From: Methylibium rhizosphaerae
Lineage (GTDB): Bacteria; Pseudomonadota; Gammaproteobacteria; Burkholderiales; Burkholderiaceae_C
DNA: 64,000 bases
NCBI RefSeq assembly: GCF_006386545.1
Contig: NZ_SWAR01000018.1
Coordinates: 41,364-105,363, forward strand
Direction: 5' to 3'
In this document: positions 8,020 to 15,362 of the stretch, piece after piece
How the letters are laid out: each line of letters begins with the position of its first letter
Position numbering within the stretch: position 1 is the stretch's first letter
Program-made: the position numbers and the translations under genes
Notes under the pieces: generated by a model
The model's database searches: none
What the model saw: only the letters and a program-made list of their open reading frames with translations
Told to the model about the DNA's origin: nothing

Positions 8020-8834
8020 TGCGCCACCTCCGCGCCGGCGCGGCGCATCGCGCCGATGTGCCCGCGCAGCTCGTGGACGATGTCGGTGAACCGGGGCGTG
8101 TAGGTGATCTCCAGGTCGCGCGGGCGCGGCAGGTCGATCTCGCGGCGCGCGACGAACCTCCCGGGGCTCCTGCTCATCACGTACACCGTATCGGCCAGGT
8201 AGGTGGCCTCGCGCAGGTCGTGGGTGACCAGGATCACGTTGAAGCGCCGCGCGGTCCACAGGTCGCGCAGCGTGTTCCACAGCTCCTCGCGGGTGAAGGC
8301 GTCGAGCGCGCCGAAGGGCTCGTCGAGCAGCAGCATCTTCGGCTCGTGCACCAGCGCCCGGCAGATGCTGGCGCGCTGCTGCATGCCGCCCGACAGCTGC
8401 CACGGGTACTTGTCTTCATAGCCCGCCAGCCCCACGCCCTGCAGCAGGCTGCGGGCGCGTGCCTCGTACTCGGCGCGCCTGGCCCTGAAGCTGGAGCGGT
8501 AGGGCTCCACGATCTCGAGCGGCAGCAGCACGTTCTGGACGGTGGTGCGCCAGGGCAGCAGCGACGGCGCCTGGAAGGCCATGCCGCTGATCTTGAGCGG
8601 GCCGGTGACCGGCTGGCCGCCGATGATGATGCTGCCCTTCGACGGCCTCCTGAGGCCGGTGGCCAGCTTCATGAAGGTGGACTTGCCGCAACCCGACGGG
8701 CCCACGATGGCGATGAACTCGCCCTCGCGGACCTGCAGGTTGATGTCTTCGACGGCGAACTGGTTGGCGGCCAGCAGCTCGTCGTTGTAGGCGAGCCAGA
8801 CGTCGCGGAAGTCGACGAAGGTCGCGCCGCTCAC
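8016..8834 (-). CDS. ABC transporter ATP-binding protein, NitT/TauT (SsuB) type
   Basis: A 272-residue ATPase. Walker A is GPSGCGKST at 45-53, the signature is LSGGMQQR, Walker B is MLLLDEPFG and the switch His is in LVTHDLREA. It powers the importer formed with the adjacent permease and binding protein, and the genes overlap by 4 bases on both sides, so all three are co-translated. Nothing is missing from the ATPase core. Confidence 0.93.
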   Translation of the reverse strand: MSGATFVDFRDVWLAYNDELLAANQFAVEDINLQVREGEFIAIVGPSGCGKSTFMKLATGLRRPSKGSIIIGGQPVTGPLKISGMAFQAPSLLPWRTTVQNVLLPLEIVEPYRSSFRARRAEYEARARSLLQGVGLAGYEDKYPWQLSGGMQQRASICRALVHEPKMLLLDEPFGALDAFTREELWNTLRDLWTARRFNVILVTHDLREATYLADTVYVMSRSPGRFVARREIDLPRPRDLEITYTPRFTDIVHELRGHIGAMRRAGAEVAQ

Positions 8835-9880
8835 TTCTTCGCCGCCGCGAAGATGTTGCGCTCGGCGGCCGACGGCAGGAAGCCGGCGTTGAACACCGCC
8901 TCCGGGTTGATGCGGCCTTTCGTGTTGAACGCGTCGGCCACCTGGCTGGCCATGAGCGCCAGGCGCGGTGCCTTGACCTCGCCGAAGCCTTCGGCCCTGG
9001 CGTCGGCGGTGGCGATGACCGTTTCGATGGCCAGCTTCAGGCGCCGCTCCTCGAGTGCGGCGTTGATGATGCCGTCACGCTCCTTCACCACCGCGATGGC
9101 GGCTTTCGGGTCGGCGATCACCTCCCTGGCCCCCTTGGTGAAGGCACGCAGGAAGGCCTTCACGCTCTCCGGATTCTTCTGGAGGAAGTCCTCCGAGGCG
9201 ATGATCACGTTGCCGTAGAGCTTCACGCCGAACTGCGGATAGGGCAGCACCACCACGTCCTTCAGGTCGACGCCGCGGGCTTCCAGGTTCAGCAGCGAGG
9301 TGAAGGTGAAGCCGGTGATGGCATCGACGTCGCCCTTGGCGAGCATGGTCTCGCGCAGCGGCGGGTCCATGCTGATCCAGTTCACCGCCCCGATGTTGTT
9401 GGCCGTCTGGAAGATCGGGAAGGCGCGGCGGCCGGCGTCGAACACCGGCGCGCCCAGCTTCTTGCCTGCCAGGTCGGCCGGCGCCTTGATGCCGCTCTTC
9501 CTGAGCGCCAGCACCGCCGCCGGTGTGTTGTTGTAGACCATCATCACCGCCACCGGCTTGTTGGGGGCGGTGGGGTTGTTGGCATGGAACTCCATCAGCG
9601 CCGCCAGGTCGGCGAAGCCCATGTCGTAGGTGCCCGAGGCGACCCGGTTGACCGCGTTGCCCGAGCCGCTGCCGGCGTCGATGCTGACGTTGAGCTTCTC
9701 GGCCTTGAAGTAGCCCTTGGCGGCGGGCCACAGGAAGAAGGCGCTGGGCCCCTCGAAGCGCCAGTCGAGCTGGAACTTGAGGTTGGTGTCCTGGGCCCGG
9801 GCGGCGGGCGCGCCGGCGACCAGCAGCGTGGCGGCAAGGCCGGCCAGCAGCCGGCGTTTGAGAGGCGAGTGGACTTTCAC
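8831..9880 (-). CDS. ABC substrate-binding protein, NMT1/THI5-like
   Basis: A 349-residue periplasmic protein with a signal peptide (LLAGLAATLLVAGAPAARA, cleaved before QDTN). The mature part has the NMT1/THI5-like fold signature: FQLDWRFEGPSAFFLWPAAKGYF at the start, a GSGSGNAVNRVASGTYDMGFAD segment and FPIFQTANNIGAVNW (each seen in parts). The start is taken as GTG at 9880 because a GGGG Shine-Dalgarno lies 7 bases upstream and the signal peptide starts there; an upstream in-frame ATG at 9949 lies inside the structured leader. Proteins of this type bind pyrimidine, thiamine-precursor or purine-like ligands. The leader RNA and neighbours suggest a purine-derived ligand. Confidence 0.88.
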   Translation of the reverse strand: MKVHSPLKRRLLAGLAATLLVAGAPAARAQDTNLKFQLDWRFEGPSAFFLWPAAKGYFKAEKLNVSIDAGSGSGNAVNRVASGTYDMGFADLAALMEFHANNPTAPNKPVAVMMVYNNTPAAVLALRKSGIKAPADLAGKKLGAPVFDAGRRAFPIFQTANNIGAVNWISMDPPLRETMLAKGDVDAITGFTFTSLLNLEARGVDLKDVVVLPYPQFGVKLYGNVIIASEDFLQKNPESVKAFLRAFTKGAREVIADPKAAIAVVKERDGIINAALEERRLKLAIETVIATADARAEGFGEVKAPRLALMASQVADAFNTKGRINPEAVFNAGFLPSAAERNIFAAAKK

Positions 9881-9885
9881 GTTGG

Positions 9886-9966
9886 GACCCCGATGTTGTT
9901 GCCGTCTTGCGTTCGCAAGAACCGTGCGCAGTGTGCCTGCTGGCACCATGTGCGCACATCGGGGTC
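9886..9966 (-). promoter_or_regulatory. Structured leader RNA masking a start site; candidate riboswitch (NMT1/xanthine type)
   Basis: Read on the minus strand, 9966-9956 (GACCCCGAUGU) pairs perfectly with 9896-9886 (ACAUCGGGGUC), an 11-bp closing stem. Inside are a hairpin with outer stem GCGCA/UGCGC and inner stem GUGCC/GGCAC, and a second hairpin UCUUGC-GAAC-GCAAGA. The 3' strand of the closing stem contains the GGGG ribosome-binding site of the GTG start at 9880. The known xanthine riboswitch class was found as the NMT1 motif, upstream of genes for this type of binding protein in betaproteobacteria. I have not matched the consensus nucleotides, so the class is inferred from fold, position and gene context. 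Confidence 0.55.
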
Positions 9967-9993
9967 ACCCCCCGTCCACTCGTCCATCCCCTC

Positions 9994-11223
9994 TCACTGC
10001 AGCAGGTCGTACAGCGAGCGTGCGACGACCTTGGTGGCACGCCGCAGGTCTTCGAGCACCAGGTGCTCGTCAGCCCGCTTGGCGTTGCTTTCCAGCACGG
10101 TGCGGGGGCCGGCACCGTAGATCACCGCCGGGATGCCGCGCTCGCAGTACAGCCGCACGTCGGTGTACAGCGGTGTGCCCATGGTGGGGATGGCTTCGCC
10201 GAAGACGATCTCGCCGTGCTTCTGCAGCGCGTTGACCAGCGGCGTGTTGCCCGGCAGCGGCTTGAGCGAATTGGCCAGCAGCAGCCGCTTGATCTCGACG
10301 GTGATGCCGGGCAGCCCGGCGGTGGCCTCGGTGATCACCCGGCGAATGTCGGCTTCGACCTCGGCCGGGTTCTCCTCCGGGATCATGCGGCGGTCGAGCT
10401 TGAGCACCACCTTGCCCGGCACCACGTTGGTGTTGGTGCCGCCCTCGATGCGGCCCACGTTGAGGTAGGGGTGCCTGATGCCCGGCACCTTGGAGATGAC
10501 CTGCTTGTACTGCTCGTTCTGCGCGTACAGCGCATTGAGCAGCTTCACCGAGCCCTGCAGCGCGTCGACGCCGGTGTGCGGGATGGCGGCATGCGCCATC
10601 TTGCCGTGCACCGTGACCTCCATCTGCAGGCAGCCGTTGTGCGCGGTCACCACCTCGTAGCTGAAGCCGGCGGCGATCAGCAGGTCGGGCTTGGTGAGGC
10701 CCTGCTTCAGCAGCCAGCCCGGTCCGAGCTCGCCGCCGAACTCTTCGTCGTAGGTGAAGTGCAGCTCGACGCCGCCTTTCAACGGCGCCTTCAGCGATTC
10801 GAGCGCGCGCACCGCGAAGGTGAAGGTGGCGAAGTCGCTCTTGCTCACGGCCGAGGCGCGGCCGTAGAGCTTGCCCTCGTGCACCTCGCCGCCATAGGGG
10901 TCGTGCGTCCAGCCTTCGCCGGGGGGCACCACGTCGCCGTGGGCATTGAGCGCCACCGTGCGGCCTTCGCCGTACTTGCGGCGCACGATCAGGTTGGTGA
11001 TCGAGGTGAGACCGTAGTCCCTGACCTCCTGCTCGGGCACGATGTGCTGTTCCGCCTCGAAGCCGAAGGCCTGAAGCAGCCCGGCCGTGCGCTCGGCATG
11101 CGGCGCGTTGTTGCCCGGCGGCGTGTCGGTCGGCACGCGCACCATCTCCTGCAGGAAGCGCACCTGTTCGTCGAAGTGCGCGTCGATCCAGACGTCGATT
11201 TCTTTGTAATGGTCGGTGGTCAT
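9994..11223 (-). CDS. M20 family amidohydrolase/peptidase-like protein
   Basis: A 409-residue cytosolic protein of the ArgE/DapE/ACY1 family. The first metal motif LNAHGDVVPPGEGW and the catalytic glutamate pair (TYDEEFGGELG) are present. Two usual metal ligands are not: the bridging Asp of GRGxxDxK is Val in GRASAVSKSD, and the C-terminal HxxDE His appears as Lys in AKRADEH. Metal use may therefore be altered. The gene overlaps the uraD-allC start by 4 bases, so it belongs to the purine operon. A role in deacylating or hydrolysing a ureide or carbamoyl intermediate is plausible but unproven. Confidence 0.82.
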   Translation of the reverse strand: MTTDHYKEIDVWIDAHFDEQVRFLQEMVRVPTDTPPGNNAPHAERTAGLLQAFGFEAEQHIVPEQEVRDYGLTSITNLIVRRKYGEGRTVALNAHGDVVPPGEGWTHDPYGGEVHEGKLYGRASAVSKSDFATFTFAVRALESLKAPLKGGVELHFTYDEEFGGELGPGWLLKQGLTKPDLLIAAGFSYEVVTAHNGCLQMEVTVHGKMAHAAIPHTGVDALQGSVKLLNALYAQNEQYKQVISKVPGIRHPYLNVGRIEGGTNTNVVPGKVVLKLDRRMIPEENPAEVEADIRRVITEATAGLPGITVEIKRLLLANSLKPLPGNTPLVNALQKHGEIVFGEAIPTMGTPLYTDVRLYCERGIPAVIYGAGPRTVLESNAKRADEHLVLEDLRRATKVVARSLYDLLQ

Positions 11224-12995
11224 GCGAGTTCCGAGGCGAGTTGGTCAAGGAGGTGCTGGAAGGCCTGGACGCACAGTTGCGTGTCGTCGTTGGTGATGGT
11301 TTCCAGCGGGTTGTGGCTGATGCCGGAGTTGCCGCCGCGCAGGAACAGCATGGCCTGCGGCATGACCTCGTGCATCTTCATCGCGTCGTGGCCGGCGCCG
11401 CTGGGCATGCGGTAGACCGGCAGGCCCTGAGCCTGCACCGCATGTTCCCAGCGCTGCTGCCAGGCGGGGGCGCTCGGTGCGGCCGCCGCGCGCATGGTTT
11501 CTTCGAGCTGGTAGTGCACGCCGCGGCGTTCGCAGATGTCCTTCAGCCTGGCGAGCACGTCACCGGCCAGCGCGTCGCGCTGCTCGTTGGTGGGCGCGCG
11601 CAGGTCGAGGCTGAACTGGCAGCGCCCGGGCACCACGTTGATCGAGCCGTTGGGCACGGACAGCATGCCGATCGTGCCCACCGAATCGCCGTCGGCGGCG
11701 GCGCGCTGTTCCACGTACAGCGCCAGTTCCGCCACCGCCGCGGCCGCATCGCGCCTGCGGTCCATCGGTGTGGTGCCCGCATGGCTGGCCATCCCGATCA
11801 CCGCGCCCACGTAGCGCACGCTGCCGTTGATGGAGGTCACCACGCCCAGCGGCAGGTCGAGCTCGTTGAGCACCGGCCCCTGCTCGATATGGGTTTCGAT
11901 GAAGCCGAGGTAGTCGGCCGGGTCGCGCTTCTGTTTCGCGATGTCGTCGATGCACAGCCCGGCATGCTTCATCGCCTCGCGCATCGTCACGCCGTCGGCG
12001 TCGGCCTGGTCCAGCCACGATGGATCGAACTGGCCGATCACCGCGCCCGAGCCCAGGAAGGTGGCCTTGTAGCGCTGGCCTTCCTCTTCGGCAAAGCCGA
12101 TGACTTCGAGCGTGTACGGCAGCCGCCGGCCGGCCTTGTGCAGGGTGTGCACGCAGGCCATGGGCACCAGGATGCCGAGGCGGCCGTCGTACTTGCCGCC
12201 GTTGCGCACGGTGTCGTAGTGGCTCCCGGTGAGCAGTGCCTTGGCCTTCGGATTGACGCCGAGGTAGCGGCCCACCACGTTGCCGACCGCATCGACGTGC
12301 ACCTCGTCGAAGCCGCATTCGCGCATCCAGTTCGACAGGCGCTGCGCGCAGGCGCGGTGGGCGTCGGTGAGGTAGGTCACCGTGAGCTGACCCTGCTCGG
12401 CATAGCCCGGGTCGCTGTGCTGCGCCAGCTTCTCGGCCCAGTCCCAGACCAGGTTGCCGAGGTCCGGCGCGACGCCGAACTTGTCGTTCAGGCGGATCTC
12501 GGCGATGCGGTGGATGTTGCGCACGCACTCGGCGAGCTCGAAGTCGGGCGGGTTGTGCAGGCGCCGCGCGAAGGTGTCGATGATCTCGTGGCGAGGCAGG
12601 CCCAAGCCGCGCGGCCCCCGCACCGCCAGGATGAACGGCCAGCCGAACTTCGCGTTGTAGTCGGCATTGAGCTGCTGGATGCGCGCGAACTCCTGCGGCG
12701 AGCAGTCGGTGAGGCCGGCCTTCGACTGCTCGTGGGTGGACTCGGCGGTGAGCGTCTTGCTCACCATCGCCTTGCCGGCGAGTTCGGGGTGGGCGCGCAC
12801 CAGCGCGAGCTGCGGCTCGCGTCCGGCCTCGCGCAGCGTTTCCACCAGCGCAAGCTTCAGCGCGGCCAGCGTCTTGAAGGGGCGGCGGGCCCAGGCCTTC
12901 TCGGCGATCCAGGGCGAGTGTTCGTACACGCCGTCGAGCGCGGCGGTGAACTCGGCCTGCGAGGCGTCGTTCAGTTGGGCGAGCGAAAGGGGCAT
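11220..12995 (-). CDS. Fused OHCU decarboxylase (UraD) and allantoate amidohydrolase (AllC-type)
   Basis: A 591-residue fusion. Residues 1 to about 165 are 2-oxo-4-hydroxy-4-carboxy-5-ureidoimidazoline decarboxylase, with the catalytic-His motif RAHPELAGKA and FGWPFILAVRG. Residues about 175-591 are a zinc M20/carbamoylase-type hydrolase with TGSHYDTVRNGGKYDG, GFAEEEGQR, IETHIEQGPVL and SGAGHDA, as in allantoate amidohydrolase. The protein would give S-allantoin from OHCU and, after PuuE opens the ring, hydrolyse allantoate. Start at MPLSLAQL, 8 bases after the puuE stop. The hydrolase half could instead act on another N-carbamoyl amino acid, but the fusion partner makes allantoate the best guess. 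Confidence 0.9.
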   Translation of the reverse strand: MPLSLAQLNDASQAEFTAALDGVYEHSPWIAEKAWARRPFKTLAALKLALVETLREAGREPQLALVRAHPELAGKAMVSKTLTAESTHEQSKAGLTDCSPQEFARIQQLNADYNAKFGWPFILAVRGPRGLGLPRHEIIDTFARRLHNPPDFELAECVRNIHRIAEIRLNDKFGVAPDLGNLVWDWAEKLAQHSDPGYAEQGQLTVTYLTDAHRACAQRLSNWMRECGFDEVHVDAVGNVVGRYLGVNPKAKALLTGSHYDTVRNGGKYDGRLGILVPMACVHTLHKAGRRLPYTLEVIGFAEEEGQRYKATFLGSGAVIGQFDPSWLDQADADGVTMREAMKHAGLCIDDIAKQKRDPADYLGFIETHIEQGPVLNELDLPLGVVTSINGSVRYVGAVIGMASHAGTTPMDRRRDAAAAVAELALYVEQRAAADGDSVGTIGMLSVPNGSINVVPGRCQFSLDLRAPTNEQRDALAGDVLARLKDICERRGVHYQLEETMRAAAAPSAPAWQQRWEHAVQAQGLPVYRMPSGAGHDAMKMHEVMPQAMLFLRGGNSGISHNPLETITNDDTQLCVQAFQHLLDQLASELA

Positions 12996-13003
12996 GGCGG
13001 GGC

Positions 13004-13972
13004 TCACTTCCAGACGAAGGCCGTGTCGGCGTTGAACGGATGCACCTGCTTCCAGTGCCGTGCGATGTCGATGCGGCGGGTGACCCACACGCGGTCGTGC
13101 TTCTCGATGTGGTCGAGGAACTTCTGCAGCGCACGCATCCGCCCCGGGCGGCCGAGCAGGCGGCAATGCATGCCGATGGACATCATCTTGGGCGCGTCTT
13201 CGCCTTCGGCATACAGCACGTCGAAGCTGTCGCGCAGGTAGGTGAAGAAGTCGTCACCCTGCGAATAGCCCTGGGGCAGCGCGAAGCGCATGTCGTTCAC
13301 GTCGAGCGTGTAGGGCACCACCAGGTGCGGCGCGAGCGAGCCGTCGGTCTTTTTCACCTGCAGCCAGAAGGGCAGGTCGTCGCCGTAGTAGTCGCTGTCG
13401 TATTCGAAGCCGCCGTGGTCGGCCACCAGCCGGCGCGTGTTGGGGCTGTCGCGGCCGGTGTACCAGCCCAGGGGCCTCTCGCCGGTGAGGCGGGAGATGA
13501 TGGCCATGCCGCGCTCCAGGTGCTCGCGCTCGGTGGCCTCGTCCATGTTCTGGTAGTGGATCCAGCGCCAGCCGTGGCAGGCGATCTCGTGGCCGAGCTC
13601 GACGAAGGCCTTCGTGAGCTCGGGGTGGCGTTCCAGCGCCATCGACACGCCGAACACGGTGAGCGGGAGCTTGCGCTTCTCGAACTCGTCGAGCAGGCGC
13701 CACACGCCCACGCGCGAGCCGTATTCGTAGATGCCTTCCATCGACAGGTGGCGCGCCGGGTAGGCGATCGGATTGAACATCTCCGAGAGGAACTGCTCGC
13801 TGCCGGCATCGCCGTGCAGCACCGAGTTCTCGCCGCCTTCTTCGTAGTTCAGCACGAATTGCACCGCCACGCGGGCGCGGCCGGGCCATTGCGCATGCGG
13901 CGGCTTGCGGCCGTAGCCGACGAGGTCGCGCGGGTAGTCTTGGGAGCCGTTGGTAGGGGTCATGGTGTTCAT
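13004..13972 (-). CDS. puuE: Allantoinase PuuE (polysaccharide-deacetylase fold)
   Basis: A 322-residue cytosolic protein that opens the hydantoin ring of allantoin to allantoate without the usual binuclear metal site of DHOase-type allantoinases. Family marks are YPRDLVGYGRKPPHAQWPG near the N-terminus, NYEEGGENSVLHGD, GHEIACHGWRWIHYQ with the His pair, and a terminal FNADTAFVW. The start overlaps the GntR stop by 4 bases (ATGA); a second ATG at 13963 is possible. It lies between its presumed regulator and the gene for the next enzyme. Confidence 0.93.
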   Translation of the reverse strand: MNTMTPTNGSQDYPRDLVGYGRKPPHAQWPGRARVAVQFVLNYEEGGENSVLHGDAGSEQFLSEMFNPIAYPARHLSMEGIYEYGSRVGVWRLLDEFEKRKLPLTVFGVSMALERHPELTKAFVELGHEIACHGWRWIHYQNMDEATEREHLERGMAIISRLTGERPLGWYTGRDSPNTRRLVADHGGFEYDSDYYGDDLPFWLQVKKTDGSLAPHLVVPYTLDVNDMRFALPQGYSQGDDFFTYLRDSFDVLYAEGEDAPKMMSIGMHCRLLGRPGRMRALQKFLDHIEKHDRVWVTRRIDIARHWKQVHPFNADTAFVWK

Positions 13973-14718
13973 TTCGCGGGAACGGGAAACAGCGCGGCCT
14001 CCAGGTCGGGCACGCGGGGGTCGAGGCGCAGGTTGCGCTCGACGTTGCCGAGGTGGTCGTCCATCAGGCGCACAGCGGCGCGGGCATCGCGCTTCTCGAG
14101 TGCATCGACGATGGCGACGTGTTCTTCGAAGGAGTGCTCGGCCGAATGCGACGACTGGTACATGAGCGAGATCAGCGAGCAGCGCGACACCAGGTCCTGC
14201 AGCATCTCGGCCAGGGTCTCGTTGCCCAGCATGCGGGCCAGCACGACGTGGAAGTCGGCCAGCAGCCGGGTGCGGCCGGAGACGTCGGTGCGCTGCACGG
14301 CGGCCTGCTCGTCGCGCAGGTGGGCGCGCAGCTCGGCCACCTGGGCCGGCGTGATCTCGGCGGCCAGCCGCCGGACCATGGCGGTCTCGAGCATGTTGCG
14401 CACCTCGAACACCTGGCGCGCCTCCTCGACGCTGGGTTCGGCCACGTAGGCGCCGCGCGCCGGCGTGAGCGTGACCAGCTTGTCGCGGCTCAGCTGGTTG
14501 AGCGCCTGGCGCACCACCGTGCGCGAGACCGCAAAGATGTCGGCGATCTTCTGCTCGGCCAGCTTGGTGCCCGGCATGAGCCGGCGCTCGACGATGGCGG
14601 TGGTGACGGAGTCGACGATGCGCTGCGTGGTGGTGGCCGGTGCGGAGGAGGCCGCAGGCCTGGCCGTCTTGGCAACCACCTTCAGGTGGCGGGGCGAGCG
14701 GGCATGGGCGGCAGGCAT
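13969..14718 (-). CDS. GntR-family regulator with FCD domain, likely purine-catabolism repressor
   Basis: A 249-residue regulator. The N-terminal 30 residues are basic and flexible; a winged helix follows (about 30-100; [25 protein letters not shown]), then an FCD ligand domain (about 105-235) with the metal-binding His/Asp pattern in [12 protein letters not shown] and [12 protein letters not shown]. It is divergent from uraH and upstream of puuE in the same operon. TGTATACA sites in the divergent region and before puuD are its likely operators. The effector is probably a purine degradation product such as urate or allantoin; that is inference. Confidence 0.88.
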   Translation of the reverse strand: MPAAHARSPRHLKVVAKTARPAASSAPATTTQRIVDSVTTAIVERRLMPGTKLAEQKIADIFAVSRTVVRQALNQLSRDKLVTLTPARGAYVAEPSVEEARQVFEVRNMLETAMVRRLAAEITPAQVAELRAHLRDEQAAVQRTDVSGRTRLLADFHVVLARMLGNETLAEMLQDLVSRCSLISLMYQSSHSAEHSFEEHVAIVDALEKRDARAAVRLMDDHLGNVERNLRLDPRVPDLEAALFPVPAK

Positions 14719-14748
14719 GGAAGGTTCGGGTCGGCTTGATCTGTACCC

Positions 14749-14766
14749 AAAACTGTATACACTTTT
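14749..14766. promoter_or_regulatory. Candidate GntR operator 1
   Basis: The perfect palindrome TGTATACA (14754-14761) is flanked by near-symmetric A and T runs, giving AAAAC-TGTATACA-CTTTT. It lies 36 bases upstream of the GntR start and 63 bases upstream of uraH, so it can control both directions. The same core occurs before puuD. Confidence 0.65.
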
Positions 14767-14804
14767 GAGAAGCTTTCAAGCCCGACGTGACGCGGGCCCC
14801 TCGA

Positions 14805-14815
14805 CCCCCCCCCCC
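14805..14815 (+). repeat. Tract of eleven C residues just before the uraH ribosome-binding site
   Basis: Eleven consecutive C (14805-14815) are followed at once by GGAG and, 5 bases later, the uraH ATG. Homopolymers of this length are prone to replication slippage and sequencing error. It is outside the coding frame, so length change would alter leader spacing or structure rather than the protein. Confidence 0.85.
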
Positions 14816-14824
14816 GGAGCCCCC

Positions 14825-15178
14825 ATGGGAAAACTCACCACCCACGTTCTCGACACCGTGCACGGCGGCCCCGCCGCCGGCATGGTGGTGTCGCTGTACC
14901 GCCTGCAAGGCGGTGCGGCCACGCTCGTCAAGCGCATCGAGCTCAACCACGACGGCCGTGCCGACGCGCCGCTGCTCGAAGGCGCGGCGCTCGAGCAGGC
15001 CCGGTACCGCCTCGTGTTCGGCGTGGCGGCCTACTTCCGGGGCCGCGGCGTGGCGCTGCCGGAGCCGGCCTTCCTCGACGAAGTGCCGCTGGACTTCGGC
15101 ATCGCCGACACCGGCTCGCACTACCACGTGCCGCTGCTGTGCAGCCCCTGGTCCTATTCCACCTACCGGGGTAGCTGA
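14825..15178 (+). CDS. uraH: 5-hydroxyisourate hydrolase (transthyretin-like)
   Basis: A 117-residue protein of normal HIUase length. The N-terminal active-site motif [11 protein letters not shown] and the diagnostic C-terminal YSTYRGS are intact, with [12 protein letters not shown] before it. It hydrolyses 5-hydroxyisourate, the unstable product of urate oxidation, to OHCU, which the UraD half of the fusion then decarboxylates. No signal peptide, so cytosolic. A GGAG sequence 5-8 bases upstream fixes the ATG. It starts the plus-strand purine operon opposite the GntR gene and is followed by puuD under its own promoter and operator. Confidence 0.95.
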   Translation: MGKLTTHVLDTVHGGPAAGMVVSLYRLQGGAATLVKRIELNHDGRADAPLLEGAALEQARYRLVFGVAAYFRGRGVALPEPAFLDEVPLDFGIADTGSHYHVPLLCSPWSYSTYRGS

Positions 15179-15218
15179 GAAGCAGTCTTGACCGCGGCGC
15201 GTGCCATCCGGATCCGGA

Positions 15219-15246
15219 TTGACATGGCGCCAGCTGTGTATACACT
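15219..15246 (+). promoter_or_regulatory. puuD promoter overlapped by GntR operator 2
   Basis: A consensus -35 (TTGACA, 15219-15224) is followed after 16 bases by TACACT (15241-15246) as a possible -10. The palindrome TGTATACA at 15237-15244 overlaps the -10, and TGTATACACTTT is shared with operator 1. A bound regulator here would block polymerase, so repression is the simplest reading. Confidence 0.6.
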
Positions 15247-15251
15247 TTGCG

Positions 15252-15330
15252 AACGTCGCCGCGGAGCCCCGGGGCCAGCCCCTGAGGATTGCGACGTTGA
15301 CACCCTCACAGAGCCCGCCGTGGTGAGGTG
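15252..15330 (+). promoter_or_regulatory. Structured 5' leader of puuD with two stem-loops
   Basis: AACGTCGC (15252-15259) pairs with GCGACGTT (15291-15298), enclosing a GC hairpin (GGGG-CCAG-CCCC, 15271-15282). A second stem pairs CCTCAC (15304-15309) with GTGAGG (15323-15328). The leader from the presumed start near 15255 to the ATG is about 105 bases. Function unknown; it could affect mRNA stability or sense a metabolite. Confidence 0.4.
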
Positions 15331-15362
15331 ACCCTCCTGACTCGATACAAGAGGTCATCTTC

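Noticed and set aside
9881..9949. ATG at 9949 as start of the NMT1-type binding protein
   Set aside because: It would place 23 non-signal residues before the signal peptide and translate through the structured leader; GTG at 9880 has a ribosome-binding site at correct spacing.
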